Shown: positions 9,116 to 17,449, numbered from the stretch's first letter. The stretch is DNA of 64,000 nt from DATFVA01 sp963811905 (GCA_963811905.1 CAWETK010000024.1:62001-126000), one strand, 5' to 3'. The notes: generated by a model from the sequence alone, not told the origin. Made by a program: numbers and translations.

Positions 9116-10279
9116 ATGAAAAACTTCTTCAATTCCAGGTGGGGAAAGATAGGCTCACTCCTGATTCTGTTAGTCGCAGTTACTTTTATTATTTCAAGCT
9201 GTTCTGATCTTATTAATGAACCGACGGTTCAGGATCAGACAGTGACACAGGATCAGGGAGCATTGACAAAAGACAACCCGGAAATCAGGGCAGTGATTCC
9301 TGTACAGGAAAGACATACTGCAGACCTTATGAAAATTCCGGAAGTCATCGGAACGGCAGTCGGTTTAACAGACGACGGGAAGCCATGCATCCTGGTTCTT
9401 ACCAAAACCGATATCGTGGCAGATGCACTTGCAAAAGGAACAGCCAGTCCATTACCCGATATGCTTGATAACGTCCCCGTGAAAATAATGGTTACGGGTG
9501 AGATCAAAACATTTAAAGGTAAACCCGGTGGCGGCGGAGGCGGAGGTGTAAGTCACACTGCAAAGCAAACTGCCCCAATTCAGCTCGGAACTTCCGGCGG
9601 ATGGAGCTACGATCTGGCTAACGGATACTGCTGTGGAGGTACCCTGGGATCACTTGTAAAAATAGGGAGTACACAGTACATCCTTAGTAATTACCATGTT
9701 TTTGAAGCAGATATCGTTAATGGCGGTAACAGCAGGACAGCTCAGAATGGAGATCCAATCATACAGCCCGGACTAATAGACGTCAACTGCAATTCCGGTA
9801 ATGCCCAGGCAGTTGCTACTCTGCATAAGGTTAATAGTCTTCCGGGCTCAAATGTAGATTGTTCCCTTGGCCAGGTAATTCCAGGTCAAGTTGATCCAAG
9901 CGGTGCAATACTTGAGATTGGAACGCTGTCAGCTAACACTGTTTCTGCATCAATTAACCAGGCTGTAAAGAAAAGCGGCAGGACCTCAGGACTTACACGC
10001 AGTACAATCTCAGGATTGAACGCAACTGTAAGTGTTTCTTATGAAAATGAATGTGCCGGCGGAACAGCATTTACCAAAACCTTTACCGGTCAGATAGTAA
10101 TTGCCAACAGGAGAAGCGGTTTTCTTGCTGCAGGCGATTCAGGATCTTTGATGGTTGAAGATGTTACAACCCATCCAAGGGCTGTGGGATTATTATTTGC
10201 AGGAAGCAATACATCTGCAATAGCTAATCCCATTAACCAGGTGCTTTCGTATCTCGGTGCATCCATGGTGGGTCAATAG
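9116..10279 (+). CDS. Lipoprotein trypsin-like serine protease with N-terminal prodomain
   Basis: A 387-residue cell-envelope protease. Residues 1-29 are a lipoprotein signal ending in the lipobox IISSC (lipidated Cys29). Residues about 60-135 form a small domain (LMKIPEVIGTAVGLTDDGKP ... LPDMLDNVPVKIMVTGEI) of the kind found before NAL1-like and other bacterial trypsin-fold peptidases. A Gly-rich hinge (GGGGGGGV) follows. The protease domain has the expected triad: His194 in LSNYHVF, Asp248 in NVDCSLGQV, Ser342 in AAGDSGSLM. Cysteine pairs (YCCGG, NCNSG, NECAGG) may form disulfides. The ATG has AGAGAGG upstream. The next gene encodes a free relative of the N-terminal domain. The substrate is unknown. 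Confidence 0.88.
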   Translation: MKNFFNSRWGKIGSLLILLVAVTFIISSCSDLINEPTVQDQTVTQDQGALTKDNPEIRAVIPVQERHTADLMKIPEVIGTAVGLTDDGKPCILVLTKTDIVADALAKGTASPLPDMLDNVPVKIMVTGEIKTFKGKPGGGGGGGVSHTAKQTAPIQLGTSGGWSYDLANGYCCGGTLGSLVKIGSTQYILSNYHVFEADIVNGGNSRTAQNGDPIIQPGLIDVNCNSGNAQAVATLHKVNSLPGSNVDCSLGQVIPGQVDPSGAILEIGTLSANTVSASINQAVKKSGRTSGLTRSTISGLNATVSVSYENECAGGTAFTKTFTGQIVIANRRSGFLAAGDSGSLMVEDVTTHPRAVGLLFAGSNTSAIANPINQVLSYLGASMVGQ

Positions 10280-10301
10280 TTAAATAACGGATAAAATATT
10301 T

Positions 10302-10334
10302 CGCCCCCTGCTTTTGCGGGGGGTTTGTTTTTTT
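10302..10334 (+). terminator. Terminator running into the next start codon
   Basis: CCCCC at 10304-10308 pairs with the G-run at 10318-10323 around a short loop, followed by TTTGTTTTTTT that ends exactly at the ATG at 10335. It serves the protease gene, but it also occupies the ribosome-binding position of the next gene. Confidence 0.8.
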
Positions 10335-10640
10335 ATGAAAGTCATTCTATTATTTTTAATTTTAGCTATAACATCCATTCAATGTAATGGCCAGGAAAAA
10401 GACAGTACCCGGATGCAGAAAAAACCGATAGACGAGGTAATCAAGGACCGGCAGGAAATGCTGATGGCAATTCCCGGAGTACAGGGATTCTATCAAAGTC
10501 AGACAGAAAACGGGGAGGATTGTCTTGTAATTATGATCGACTCTCTTACCAATGCAAACAATGATAAATTACCAGATTCCCTTGATGGTTATCCAGTAAG
10601 GATAGAAGCAGGCGGAAAAGTGAAGCCTCTCAGGGAATAA
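10335..10640 (+). CDS. Small secreted protein homologous to the protease prodomain
   Basis: A 101-residue protein with a signal peptide (MKVILLFLILAITSIQC; the Cys could be a lipobox residue). Its body aligns with residues 65-133 of the protease encoded just upstream: both share LM.IP.V.G......T..G..C, then LPD.LD..PV.I...G..K. There is no protease domain. The natural reading is that this is a stand-alone prodomain, perhaps an inhibitor or chaperone of the protease, but that role is inferred from homology and position only. The ATG directly follows a terminator T-tract, so the gene has no normal Shine-Dalgarno site and is either expressed by read-through or from an unseen start. Confidence 0.7.
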   Translation: MKVILLFLILAITSIQCNGQEKDSTRMQKKPIDEVIKDRQEMLMAIPGVQGFYQSQTENGEDCLVIMIDSLTNANNDKLPDSLDGYPVRIEAGGKVKPLRE

Positions 10641-10676
10641 AGTTCTGAGATTGGCGACTGAATAAACAACTAAGAA

Positions 10677-12212
10677 TTACCAGAGGAATGAATTATCACC
10701 CAGCAGTTCGTGCAATTCTTTTCTTGCCTTTAAATTTATCCTCTCAGCCCAGATTCCCACAGGGTTGAGATCATCCGTTAACACCATTGCATTCTTCATT
10801 TCCGGAACGAAACGGTTGTCCCAGGCATGGTTTTGTTCATATTCATCGCTGAACCTGTAGCCTGATTTCCAGTACTCCTTTTTAAGCGGTTCATTAAGTT
10901 CAAACGGCAGATCGGAGGCAAGGATAATAACATTACCGAGTTGATCAGGTGGTTCTGCAATCGGGAGTGCAGTGACATATTTGAATACCTGCCTGAGTGT
11001 TTTTGCAATCGATCCTACAATAATATCCTTCCATCCTATAGCTTCTATATTTACTGCAACCAGTCCGTCTTCATTAAGATGCTGTTTGACGAGCAGGAAT
11101 GATTCAGCAGTTGTAAGATGGAACGGTACAGAACTGCTTCCGAATGCATCCAGCACAATAAGGTCGTACTGATGATCGGTCTTTCTCAGGAATTCCCTTC
11201 CATCTTCGATATGGATATTATCAAATCCCGGTACAGGGTTAAAGTATTTCTGTTCAATCTCCTTAATAACCGGGTCAATTTCTACTACTTCCACGTCCCA
11301 GTTATCCTTATAAAAGGATTTAAGGACTGAACCTCCTCCGAGTCCGATCAGGAGCATATCTCCTGCGTACGGTTCAAGATTTTTAGTAATATCAAGGACC
11401 CACACATACGGCAGGATATTTTCATTTGTTGTTTTATCTATCGCTGAATGTATCCCTCCGTCTATCAGGAGGAACCTGTTCTGATTCATATCCATCACCC
11501 TCACTTCAGCATACCTGCTTTGATTTACAGTTAATATTCCTTTCCCCGGGTCCGCTCTTTCAGCAGAAAAGAAATTCATGGAAAAGAATGCGAGTAACAG
11601 AATCAGAGGCACGGCAGTTACTCTGTATTTATTTTTACGTCCGGCTGCAAAAATAATTATTGCAGTTATAACCAGTAAAATTCCTGTTCCGACCGTCAGC
11701 TTAATAACACCTATCCTCGGGATCAGGTAATATCCTGTAATAAGAGCGGCAAGCACACTTCCAATAGTAGAGACAGAGTAAAGATCACCTGCTCTGGTGC
11801 CTACAACATCGAGGGATTGTGTCCTTAGTTTTATGGCATAAGGACTCACCATACCGAGAAGAGTAAGTGCCGGGAAGAAGAGAATCAAAGAGGAAATTAA
11901 TACCGATAACCTCAAGCCCATCGACTCAGTTAATTCAATAACACCATTTCTGAAAACAGGGATAAGAATTGTCAGTATGCCGGCGAGAGCAATAATAATA
12001 GTCAGCAGGGTAGAATTCTTTTGCCGGTCGGCGATTCTTCCTCCTATCATATAGCCAACGCTTAGTGCAATCAGAGTTACAGAAATTAAAGCCGACCACA
12101 GAAAAATACTGACCCCGTAGTAAGGGCCCAGTATCCTTGTTCCCAGGATTTCAATTGCGAGTACTGCTCCACCGCAGATAAATACTGTAAAGTATAGTAA
12201 TAATTTATTCAT
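10677..12212 (-). CDS. Membrane-fused spermidine synthase-like protein
   Basis: A 511-residue protein with an N-terminal membrane half and a C-terminal aminopropyltransferase-like half. Residues 1-215 hold about seven helices, starting FTVFICGGAVLAIEILGTRILGPYYG, the signature of the fused MFS/spermidine synthase group. Residues 225-480 hold the methyltransferase-like fold: LLIDGGIHSAID, the nucleotide-binding LLIGLGGGSVLKSF, the acidic EVVEIDPVI, and LIVLDAFGSSSVPFHLTT at the catalytic Asp position. In polyamine synthases this Asp activates the amine; LDAFGSSSVP keeps the Asp but the real substrate of the membrane-fused group is not established. It is a single gene facing away from the repeat-rich gap. 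Confidence 0.85.
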   Translation of the reverse strand: MNKLLLYFTVFICGGAVLAIEILGTRILGPYYGVSIFLWSALISVTLIALSVGYMIGGRIADRQKNSTLLTIIIALAGILTILIPVFRNGVIELTESMGLRLSVLISSLILFFPALTLLGMVSPYAIKLRTQSLDVVGTRAGDLYSVSTIGSVLAALITGYYLIPRIGVIKLTVGTGILLVITAIIIFAAGRKNKYRVTAVPLILLLAFFSMNFFSAERADPGKGILTVNQSRYAEVRVMDMNQNRFLLIDGGIHSAIDKTTNENILPYVWVLDITKNLEPYAGDMLLIGLGGGSVLKSFYKDNWDVEVVEIDPVIKEIEQKYFNPVPGFDNIHIEDGREFLRKTDHQYDLIVLDAFGSSSVPFHLTTAESFLLVKQHLNEDGLVAVNIEAIGWKDIIVGSIAKTLRQVFKYVTALPIAEPPDQLGNVIILASDLPFELNEPLKKEYWKSGYRFSDEYEQNHAWDNRFVPEMKNAMVLTDDLNPVGIWAERINLKARKELHELLGDNSFLW

Positions 12213-12364
12213 TTGAGTACGTGGTTGTGGATATTCAATAAAATAATTTAGTTAAAATTTAAGAGGGATTCATCTATATCGGAACTATTTTTAGCTGCGA
12301 AGAAAGCCGGGGAGGAATGACTGAATGATTGAAAGATTGAATGGTATCCTCAGTCAGATTTTTG

Positions 12365-12417
12365 TCCCGCTAAAATCGCGCTAAAATCGGGATCTTCGAC
12401 TTCGCTGCGATTTTTTT
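12365..12417. repeat. Hairpin element with tandem GCTAAAATCG
   Basis: TCCCG (12365-12369) pairs with CGGGA (12388-12392), and AAAATCGC (12372-12379) pairs with GCGATTTT (12407-12414), giving two alternative stems. GCTAAAATCG is repeated in tandem with an 11-base period. A T-tract ends the element, as in a terminator, but no plus-strand gene lies upstream. Confidence 0.55.
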
Positions 12418-12469
12418 GGTCAAGATATTTTAAGAAGCTCTATAAATCATTGAACAATTTACTTATTTT

Positions 12470-12597
12470 CGGTGGCTTCGATATCCCGCAAGGCAAATCC
12501 TAAGTCAATAAATGCGCGGGATTTCGAAGACTCAACATCCCGCCCCCAATGATATCAAGCAAGGGGCGGGACACTCAGCCACCGCTATACGTTACTC
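12470..12597. repeat. Nested long inverted repeat (attC-like shape)
   Basis: CGGTGGCT (12470-12477) pairs with AGCCACCG (12577-12584), and CCCGC (12485-12489) pairs with GCGGG (12566-12570); an inner GCGGGAT/ATCCCGC pair lies within. The imperfectly matched long hairpin followed by CTATACGTTA resembles an integron attC site, but the last box reads GTTACTC and not GTTRRRY, and no integrase or cassette array is present. Confidence 0.45.
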
Positions 12598-12741
12598 CGC
12601 CTATCTAAGGTTGTTTTTGGTTGCCGGCTATGCCGCGATAGGATTGAAAGATTGAATGATTGAAAGGTAAAATTAAAAAGTTCAGAGGGATGGTTGAACT
12701 GATAGAAGATTGAACAGAAGTAAGATGTTTGACTAAATCAT

Positions 12742-13320
12742 TCAACACATTGCTTTTATAATTTCACTGCTGTTTCGGATCAGGCCGATCCGGGGGAAAA
12801 TATATTTAAGAGGATACTCGTGCTCATCAACCGACCTTGCAGCCATTGCATCTGAAGCGAAAACCTGGTTATACCCGTATTCATAGGCAAAACGTGCAGT
12901 ACTTTCAACTCCGATATTAGTAGATATCCCGCACAGAATTATTGTATCAATTTTGCGCCTCCTCAGCTGCAGGTCGAGCCCTGTTCCATAAAAAGCTCCC
13001 CACTGATGTTTTGTAATGAGGAAATCGGAAGGCTGAACATTCATCTCAGGAACGAGCCGGCTCCATTCCGGATCATACCCCGGACTTTTGAATGATGACT
13101 CCGATATAGGGTGAAGAGTGTCTTTCATATCCGGCGACCGGGCCACATTGACGAGAAAGACACTCATACTTTTGCTCCTGGCAGCATTAAGAAGAGCAGC
13201 AGCCTTTTCAATAACGGAATCTGAGGCATATGGTTCTGTCGGAATTGATATTATCCCTTTTTGAAGGTCGATTACGACCAATGCAGTTGTCCGTATATTA
13301 ATTTTTAATTCTTGTGCCAT
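12742..13320 (-). CDS. Isochorismatase-fold protein lacking the catalytic cysteine
   Basis: A 192-residue member of the cysteine-hydrolase (isochorismatase) superfamily. Asp18 in VVIDLQKG and Lys104 in ITKHQWGAF are the usual first two triad residues. The third, a Cys in nicotinamidase and most hydrolases, is Gly137 in GISTNIGVESTARFAYEYGY. Isochorismatase proper and YecD-type proteins also lack this Cys, so an amidase role is unlikely; the substrate is unknown. The start codon overlaps the stop of the small upstream membrane-protein gene (TAATG), which suggests translational coupling. Confidence 0.85.
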   Translation of the reverse strand: MAQELKINIRTTALVVIDLQKGIISIPTEPYASDSVIEKAAALLNAARSKSMSVFLVNVARSPDMKDTLHPISESSFKSPGYDPEWSRLVPEMNVQPSDFLITKHQWGAFYGTGLDLQLRRRKIDTIILCGISTNIGVESTARFAYEYGYNQVFASDAMAARSVDEHEYPLKYIFPRIGLIRNSSEIIKAMC

Positions 13321-13541
13321 TATTTGTGTAAACTCCAGTTCAGTTTTCTACCGGTATAATAAACCCGTACCCAGATAAATCCATAAACTAATGACAGTGG
13401 ACCAAAGATAAAGCCCGCCCAGAAATTATTAAAGAAAGCAATCCATAAGGCTGCAAGTCCGGCACCAAGCCAGATAACTCCAAGCACAGCGGCTGTAATG
13501 CGGTCCGTGCGGGTGAGGTTTCTATTATCAGAGTGTTTCAT
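13320..13541 (-). CDS. Small two-helix membrane protein
   Basis: A 73-residue protein with two likely membrane helices (AAVLGVIWLGAGLAALWIAFF and WAGFIFGPLSLVYGFIWVRVY) and a basic C-terminus. The ATG at 13541 is used; the frame is open further upstream, but the added residues come from the low-complexity TTCAAG array at 13624-13645. Its stop overlaps the start of the isochorismatase-fold gene by one base, so the two are probably co-translated. No family is recognised. Confidence 0.6.
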   Translation of the reverse strand: MKHSDNRNLTRTDRITAAVLGVIWLGAGLAALWIAFFNNFWAGFIFGPLSLVYGFIWVRVYYTGRKLNWSLHK

Positions 13542-13915
13542 ATTGCATTCATAATCTTTATCACGTGTTAAATTATAAAAAAACTTTGCGAAATTATACC
13601 CATAGACTTGCGTGCCTGGTAGATTCAAGTTCAAGTTCAAGTTTAAGGCTTTTCCAGGATCACAAATTGAAAGTTACTTTTCAGGCTGCCCCGGATTATG
13701 AAGTATATGCTTGCTCTTGAATATTCAGTTTTCTATATTCTAAGGTATAGTTTACAGATTCTAACTCTTTACGATAACCGCGGGATAGAAATCGATGCAG
13801 AATCCCACGGACTTCCCGTCATAATAGTTTCAGATACATAATATAAATAAGCAGGATCGGAGCTGAAGCAGTCTCCTGCTGAGTACTCTCATATTCTAAT
13901 GAAATTGGTGTGTCA
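13542..13915. other. Intergenic region upstream of the kinase
   Basis: No gene is seen. The stretch holds a short TTCAAG tandem array (13624-13645) and should contain divergent promoters for the small membrane-protein operon and for the kinase/response-regulator pair. Confidence 0.4.
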
Positions 13916-15379
13916 ATGGATTATAGTGTAACAACAGATGAGTTAAAAAAAATCATTGCTCTTCAGGGTGTGCCGGTTGAACATCTTGAATGGATCATTG
14001 AACATTCTGAATATATCGAGTGGGAGGATGGTCAGCTTTTATATAAAGCCGGTGAATCCATAGATATGATGGCCTTCGTTCTGGAAGGAAAAATAAATTA
14101 CTACTCGAACATTAATGGAAGACTGGTATATTATTTCAGCTTTGAAAATAATGAAGTATCGGGAGGAGTGACAGGACTGCTGCCCTATTCCCGTATGCGT
14201 GTAACTTCAGGCAATTCTTATGCGGTGGGTAAGCTCAGGATGCTGCAGCTTCACAAAAAATATTTTCACGAGCTGGAACAGCTAAACCCGGAATTAATCC
14301 AGCGTCTTATCGGGTATATGACAGAGAGGGCACGGATTTTTGCAACTACGCAAATGCAGCAGGAGAAAGTCAGCGCATTGGGTAAGCTTGCAGCAGGCAT
14401 TGCACATGAAATGAATAACCCGGCAGCTGCAATCGACAGGATATCAGACGAGCTTAATAAAAGACTGAAACTGAATATCGAGCTCACAGAAGAGTTAATG
14501 AAACAGGATATTTCTCCTATCCTTATGAAAGATATACGTGAGGCCGCATCAGGCAAAAAGAATGGCCGTTCTACAAAGAACAGGTTGACCCCTCTTCAGC
14601 GTATGCAGAGAGAAGACGAGCTGAATGAGTGGCTGGATGAAAACGGACTCAACGACAGGAACGAAATAGCAGAAACGCTGACCGAGACAGGCTTTTCCAA
14701 AGAAGATCTTATGAAGATGAAAAGCGATGCAGGCACAGATGAATTTCAGGCAATACTCAACTGGCTTGAGAATCTGCTTAGCTCCGAACTGCTGATCAAG
14801 GATCTTGAAGATGCTTCTGAACGGATTACGAATTTAGTCGGGGCAATAAAATCTCACGTTCATATGGATAGGTCGGGGAATCTTCATTTTACAGATATCC
14901 ATAAAGATATAGAAGATACACTCATACTTCTCGGTTATAAGATACGTGATAAGAACATAATTCTTAAGAAAAATTTCTGTGATAATATGCCTGAAATTGA
15001 AGCCTACAGCGGTGAGCTGAACCAGGTATGGACAAACCTTATTGACAATGCTATTTATGCTGTGCCGCAGAAAGGTGAGATTGAAATAGCTACTATCTGC
15101 GATACCAAACTCGTCACCGTAAAGATAACGGATAACGGTACAGGCATACCCAAAGATATTTTATCACGCATATTCGATCCTTTCTTCACGACAAAAAAAG
15201 TAGGAGAGGGAACAGGTATAGGACTTGATATTGTTAAGAGTGTAATAAACCGGCATAACGGTGAAGTAAAAGTAAGTTCAGCTCCAGGAAGAACTGAATT
15301 TACAGTAAGTTTTCCTGTCACTCAAACCTCAATAACGGATAATAACAAAGATGAAACTGCCATTCATAATAGTAATTGA
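13916..15379 (+). CDS. Histidine kinase with N-terminal cyclic-nucleotide-type domain
   Basis: A 487-residue cytosolic sensor kinase without membrane segments. Residues 10-125 fit a cNMP-binding (CAP-like) beta-roll with an IEWEDGQLLYKAGESIDMMAFVLEG core; the typical phosphate-binding cassette is not obvious, so another ligand is possible. The dimerisation/phosphoacceptor helix carries His164 in GIAHEMNNPAAAI. An unusually long insert (about residues 185-310, charged and helical) separates it from the catalytic ATPase domain, which has NLIDNAIYAV (N box), DNGTGIP (G1) and GTGIGLDIV (G2). The ATG at 13916 is preferred over an in-frame GTG six bases earlier. Its last 29 bases overlap the response-regulator gene, so they form one signalling pair. 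Confidence 0.9.
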   Translation: MDYSVTTDELKKIIALQGVPVEHLEWIIEHSEYIEWEDGQLLYKAGESIDMMAFVLEGKINYYSNINGRLVYYFSFENNEVSGGVTGLLPYSRMRVTSGNSYAVGKLRMLQLHKKYFHELEQLNPELIQRLIGYMTERARIFATTQMQQEKVSALGKLAAGIAHEMNNPAAAIDRISDELNKRLKLNIELTEELMKQDISPILMKDIREAASGKKNGRSTKNRLTPLQRMQREDELNEWLDENGLNDRNEIAETLTETGFSKEDLMKMKSDAGTDEFQAILNWLENLLSSELLIKDLEDASERITNLVGAIKSHVHMDRSGNLHFTDIHKDIEDTLILLGYKIRDKNIILKKNFCDNMPEIEAYSGELNQVWTNLIDNAIYAVPQKGEIEIATICDTKLVTVKITDNGTGIPKDILSRIFDPFFTTKKVGEGTGIGLDIVKSVINRHNGEVKVSSAPGRTEFTVSFPVTQTSITDNNKDETAIHNSN

Positions 15380-17012
15380 TGATGATATACAGGTACTGAG
15401 AGCCATCCAGCGGGATGTACGGAAAAAGTTCAGAGAGGAATACAAGGTTCTCGCAGCCGAATCCGCTTCAGAGGCTCTTGAGGCAATCAAGGAATTAAAA
15501 ACTAAGAATGAAACGGTAGCATTATTTATATCTGATCAGAGGATGCCTGAAATGGAAGGTACAACTTTTCTGGACAAGGCGCGAGAAATATATCCCGATG
15601 CTAAAAAAGTTCTGTTGACAGCTTATTCCGATATTGAAGCCGCCATAAAAGCCATCAACACATTGAAGCTGGATTATTACCTGCTTAAACCATGGAACCC
15701 GCCGGAAGAAAAACTTTACCCGGTATTATACGACCTGCTTGATGACTGGCAGAGCAATTTTATTCCGGACCTTGCAGGAATTAAGGTCATCGGCTACCAG
15801 TGGTCGCCTGTATCACACAGAGTAAAAGATTTTTTGACAGGAAATTTAATCCCCTATAAGTGGCTCGATATTGAGCTTCACAAGGATGCTGCCGAGCTGA
15901 TCAGCACAAATAAAATCGACATAAACGAACTTCCTGCAGTCTTATTTGAGGACGGCAGTATATTAAAGTCTCCCGACGAGAGTGAGCTGGCTAAGAAGAT
16001 CGGACTGAACTCAACGGCTTCTGAAGAACTGTACGACGTAGTGATTATCGGCGCGGGACCTGCCGGGTTAGCTGCTGCGGTATACGGGGGCACAGAGGGA
16101 TTAAAGACTCTTATGATTGAAAGAAAAGCCCCCGGGGGGCAGGCAGGTACAAGTTCGAGAATTGAAAATTACCTGGGTTTTCCTTCAGGTCTTTCCGGTG
16201 CCGATCTTACAAGAAGAGCTTTGACCCAGGCAACGCGGTTCGGAGTCGAGCTTCTTTCCCCCTGTGAAGTCATCGATATAACCACAAGAGACAATTATAA
16301 GATACTTTCGCTCTCCAACGGGATTGAGATAAAATCGCATACTATTGTGATATCAACGGGCGTTGATTACAGGACGCTTGATATAAAAGGAATAAGTGAA
16401 CTTTCAGGATCAGGAGTGTATTACGGCTCGGCAGTTGCAGAAGCACATTCGTGCAAAGGTAAGAATGTTTACATCGTCGGCGGGGGAAATTCTGCTGGTC
16501 AGGCTGCAATGTATCTTTCAGCTTTTGCTGAAAATGTTTATATAGTAATAAGGAGAGAATCTCTAAATTCAACAATGTCGCATTATCTAATCGATCAGAT
16601 TAAGCAGACGAAAAATATTTCAATAATAAATAATTCTATAGTGACAGAGACGAAGGGTGATAAAAGACTTGAATGCGTGACCATTCAGGATACAGTAACC
16701 GGTCAGCAGAAAACCGGTGAAGCAGCTGCTTTATTCATTTTTATCGGAGCAAAGCCTGTAACTGACTGGATAAAGCTGAACATATTTAAGAACTCAAAAG
16801 GCTTTATCGAGACAGGAAGGGATATGCTCAAGTATGATAATATGAATAAAATATGGAAACTGAAGCGCGATCCTTATCTTCTTGAAACCTGTATTCCCGG
16901 AATATTTTCGGCTGGTGATGTGAGAGCCGGGGCTATGAACCGTGTTGCATCTGCAGTTGGCGAGGGGGCAATGGCAATTAAACTTGTCCACGAATACCTG
17001 GCAGGGATTTAG
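15351..17012 (+). CDS. Response regulator fused to glutaredoxin-like and thioredoxin-reductase-like domains
   Basis: A 553-residue three-part protein. Residues 1-130 are a receiver domain: acidic pocket DDD10-12, phosphoacceptor Asp62 in SDQRMPEMEG, Thr90 and Lys113. Residues about 143-215 resemble glutaredoxin (IKVIGYQWSPVSHRVKDFL, IPYKWLDIE), but the CPxC site reads S152-P-V-S155. Residues 228-553 are a thioredoxin-reductase-type flavoprotein: GAGPAG (FAD), GGQAGTSSRIENYLGFP, VGGGNSAGQAA (NAD(P)H), and a late FSAGDVR FAD motif. The CATC redox site of true reductases is replaced by S360-A-V-A. It may therefore sense flavin or NAD(P)H state, without relaying dithiols; this is inference. Fused response regulator/reductase proteins are known, but their output is not. 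It overlaps its kinase. Confidence 0.9.
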   Translation: MKLPFIIVIDDDIQVLRAIQRDVRKKFREEYKVLAAESASEALEAIKELKTKNETVALFISDQRMPEMEGTTFLDKAREIYPDAKKVLLTAYSDIEAAIKAINTLKLDYYLLKPWNPPEEKLYPVLYDLLDDWQSNFIPDLAGIKVIGYQWSPVSHRVKDFLTGNLIPYKWLDIELHKDAAELISTNKIDINELPAVLFEDGSILKSPDESELAKKIGLNSTASEELYDVVIIGAGPAGLAAAVYGGTEGLKTLMIERKAPGGQAGTSSRIENYLGFPSGLSGADLTRRALTQATRFGVELLSPCEVIDITTRDNYKILSLSNGIEIKSHTIVISTGVDYRTLDIKGISELSGSGVYYGSAVAEAHSCKGKNVYIVGGGNSAGQAAMYLSAFAENVYIVIRRESLNSTMSHYLIDQIKQTKNISIINNSIVTETKGDKRLECVTIQDTVTGQQKTGEAAALFIFIGAKPVTDWIKLNIFKNSKGFIETGRDMLKYDNMNKIWKLKRDPYLLETCIPGIFSAGDVRAGAMNRVASAVGEGAMAIKLVHEYLAGI

Positions 17013-17215
17013 GGAATTAGCGAATTACCGAATTGCGAATTGAGCGGATTGATTAAGGAATTATCGGATTACCGGATTGTAGAATATTTTGTATTTAATA
17101 AGGCGGGCTTGAACCTAAACTTATACTCTCCCCGTTTTATTGAAACTAAGCTCATTTTAGGGTATTTTTAGCCTGTCTAATGGAGTTCATCTTTCATTAA
17201 CTGTCAGGCCGTTGT
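17013..17215. repeat. GAATTA/GGATTA word array
   Basis: Directly after the response-regulator stop, 17015-17085 consists of near-repeats such as GAATTAGCGAATTACCGAATT and GGATTACCGGATT. The same word family reappears at 33572-33615. The remainder of the gap up to the next gene is ordinary AT-rich sequence. Confidence 0.55.
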
Positions 17216-17428
17216 ATGAAAGAATTTTTCAGCGTGGAGGAAGTAGCAAAACTTCTTGAAATATCACATTCAGGGGTATTGTACCATATAAGGGCGGGAA
17301 ACCTTAAAGCGCAGCAGGTGGGTAAAATCTACATTATATCTAAAGAAAACTTCGGTGATTTCCTTAAACAGCAGAAAGAGGGGAAGAAGAAATCGGTTAA
17401 ATCCGAACAGACACGAATGAATTTTTAG
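17216..17428 (+). CDS. Excisionase/MerR-type small DNA-binding protein
   Basis: A 70-residue single-domain protein with a winged helix of the MerR/excisionase class: FFSVEEVAKLLEISHSGVLY, then IRAGNLKAQQVGKIYIISKE. The C-terminus is a lysine-rich tail. Such proteins act as phage excisionases, toxin-antitoxin components or small regulators; with no integrase nearby, a regulator is more likely. It could act on the neighbouring signalling pair or be independent. It ends before a strong bidirectional terminator. Confidence 0.75.
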   Translation: MKEFFSVEEVAKLLEISHSGVLYHIRAGNLKAQQVGKIYIISKENFGDFLKQQKEGKKKSVKSEQTRMNF

Positions 17429-17449
17429 ATCAATCATTTTATATAAAGT

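Larger units (their letters stand above)
12213..12741. other. Repeat-rich intergenic region without genes
   Basis: About 530 bases with no coding potential. It contains word arrays built on GATTGAA (12322-12344 and 12642-12667), a tandem GCTAAAATCG pair (12369-12378, 12380-12389) inside a hairpin-forming stretch, and a nested inverted repeat at 12470-12584. The region is the least gene-like stretch in the window and looks like a hot spot for small palindromic elements. Confidence 0.7.

Noticed and set aside
12470..12597. Integron attC site
   Set aside because: The R' box reads GTTACTC and not GTTRRRY, there is only one copy, and no integrase or cassette genes are near. Kept only as an inverted repeat.
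12322..12667. CRISPR array in the repeat-rich gap
   Set aside because: Repeats are 7-12 bases, irregularly spaced, and no cas genes are present.
17216..17428. Prophage excisionase
   Set aside because: HTH fits, but no integrase, attachment site or phage gene is close, so a small regulator is the safer call.
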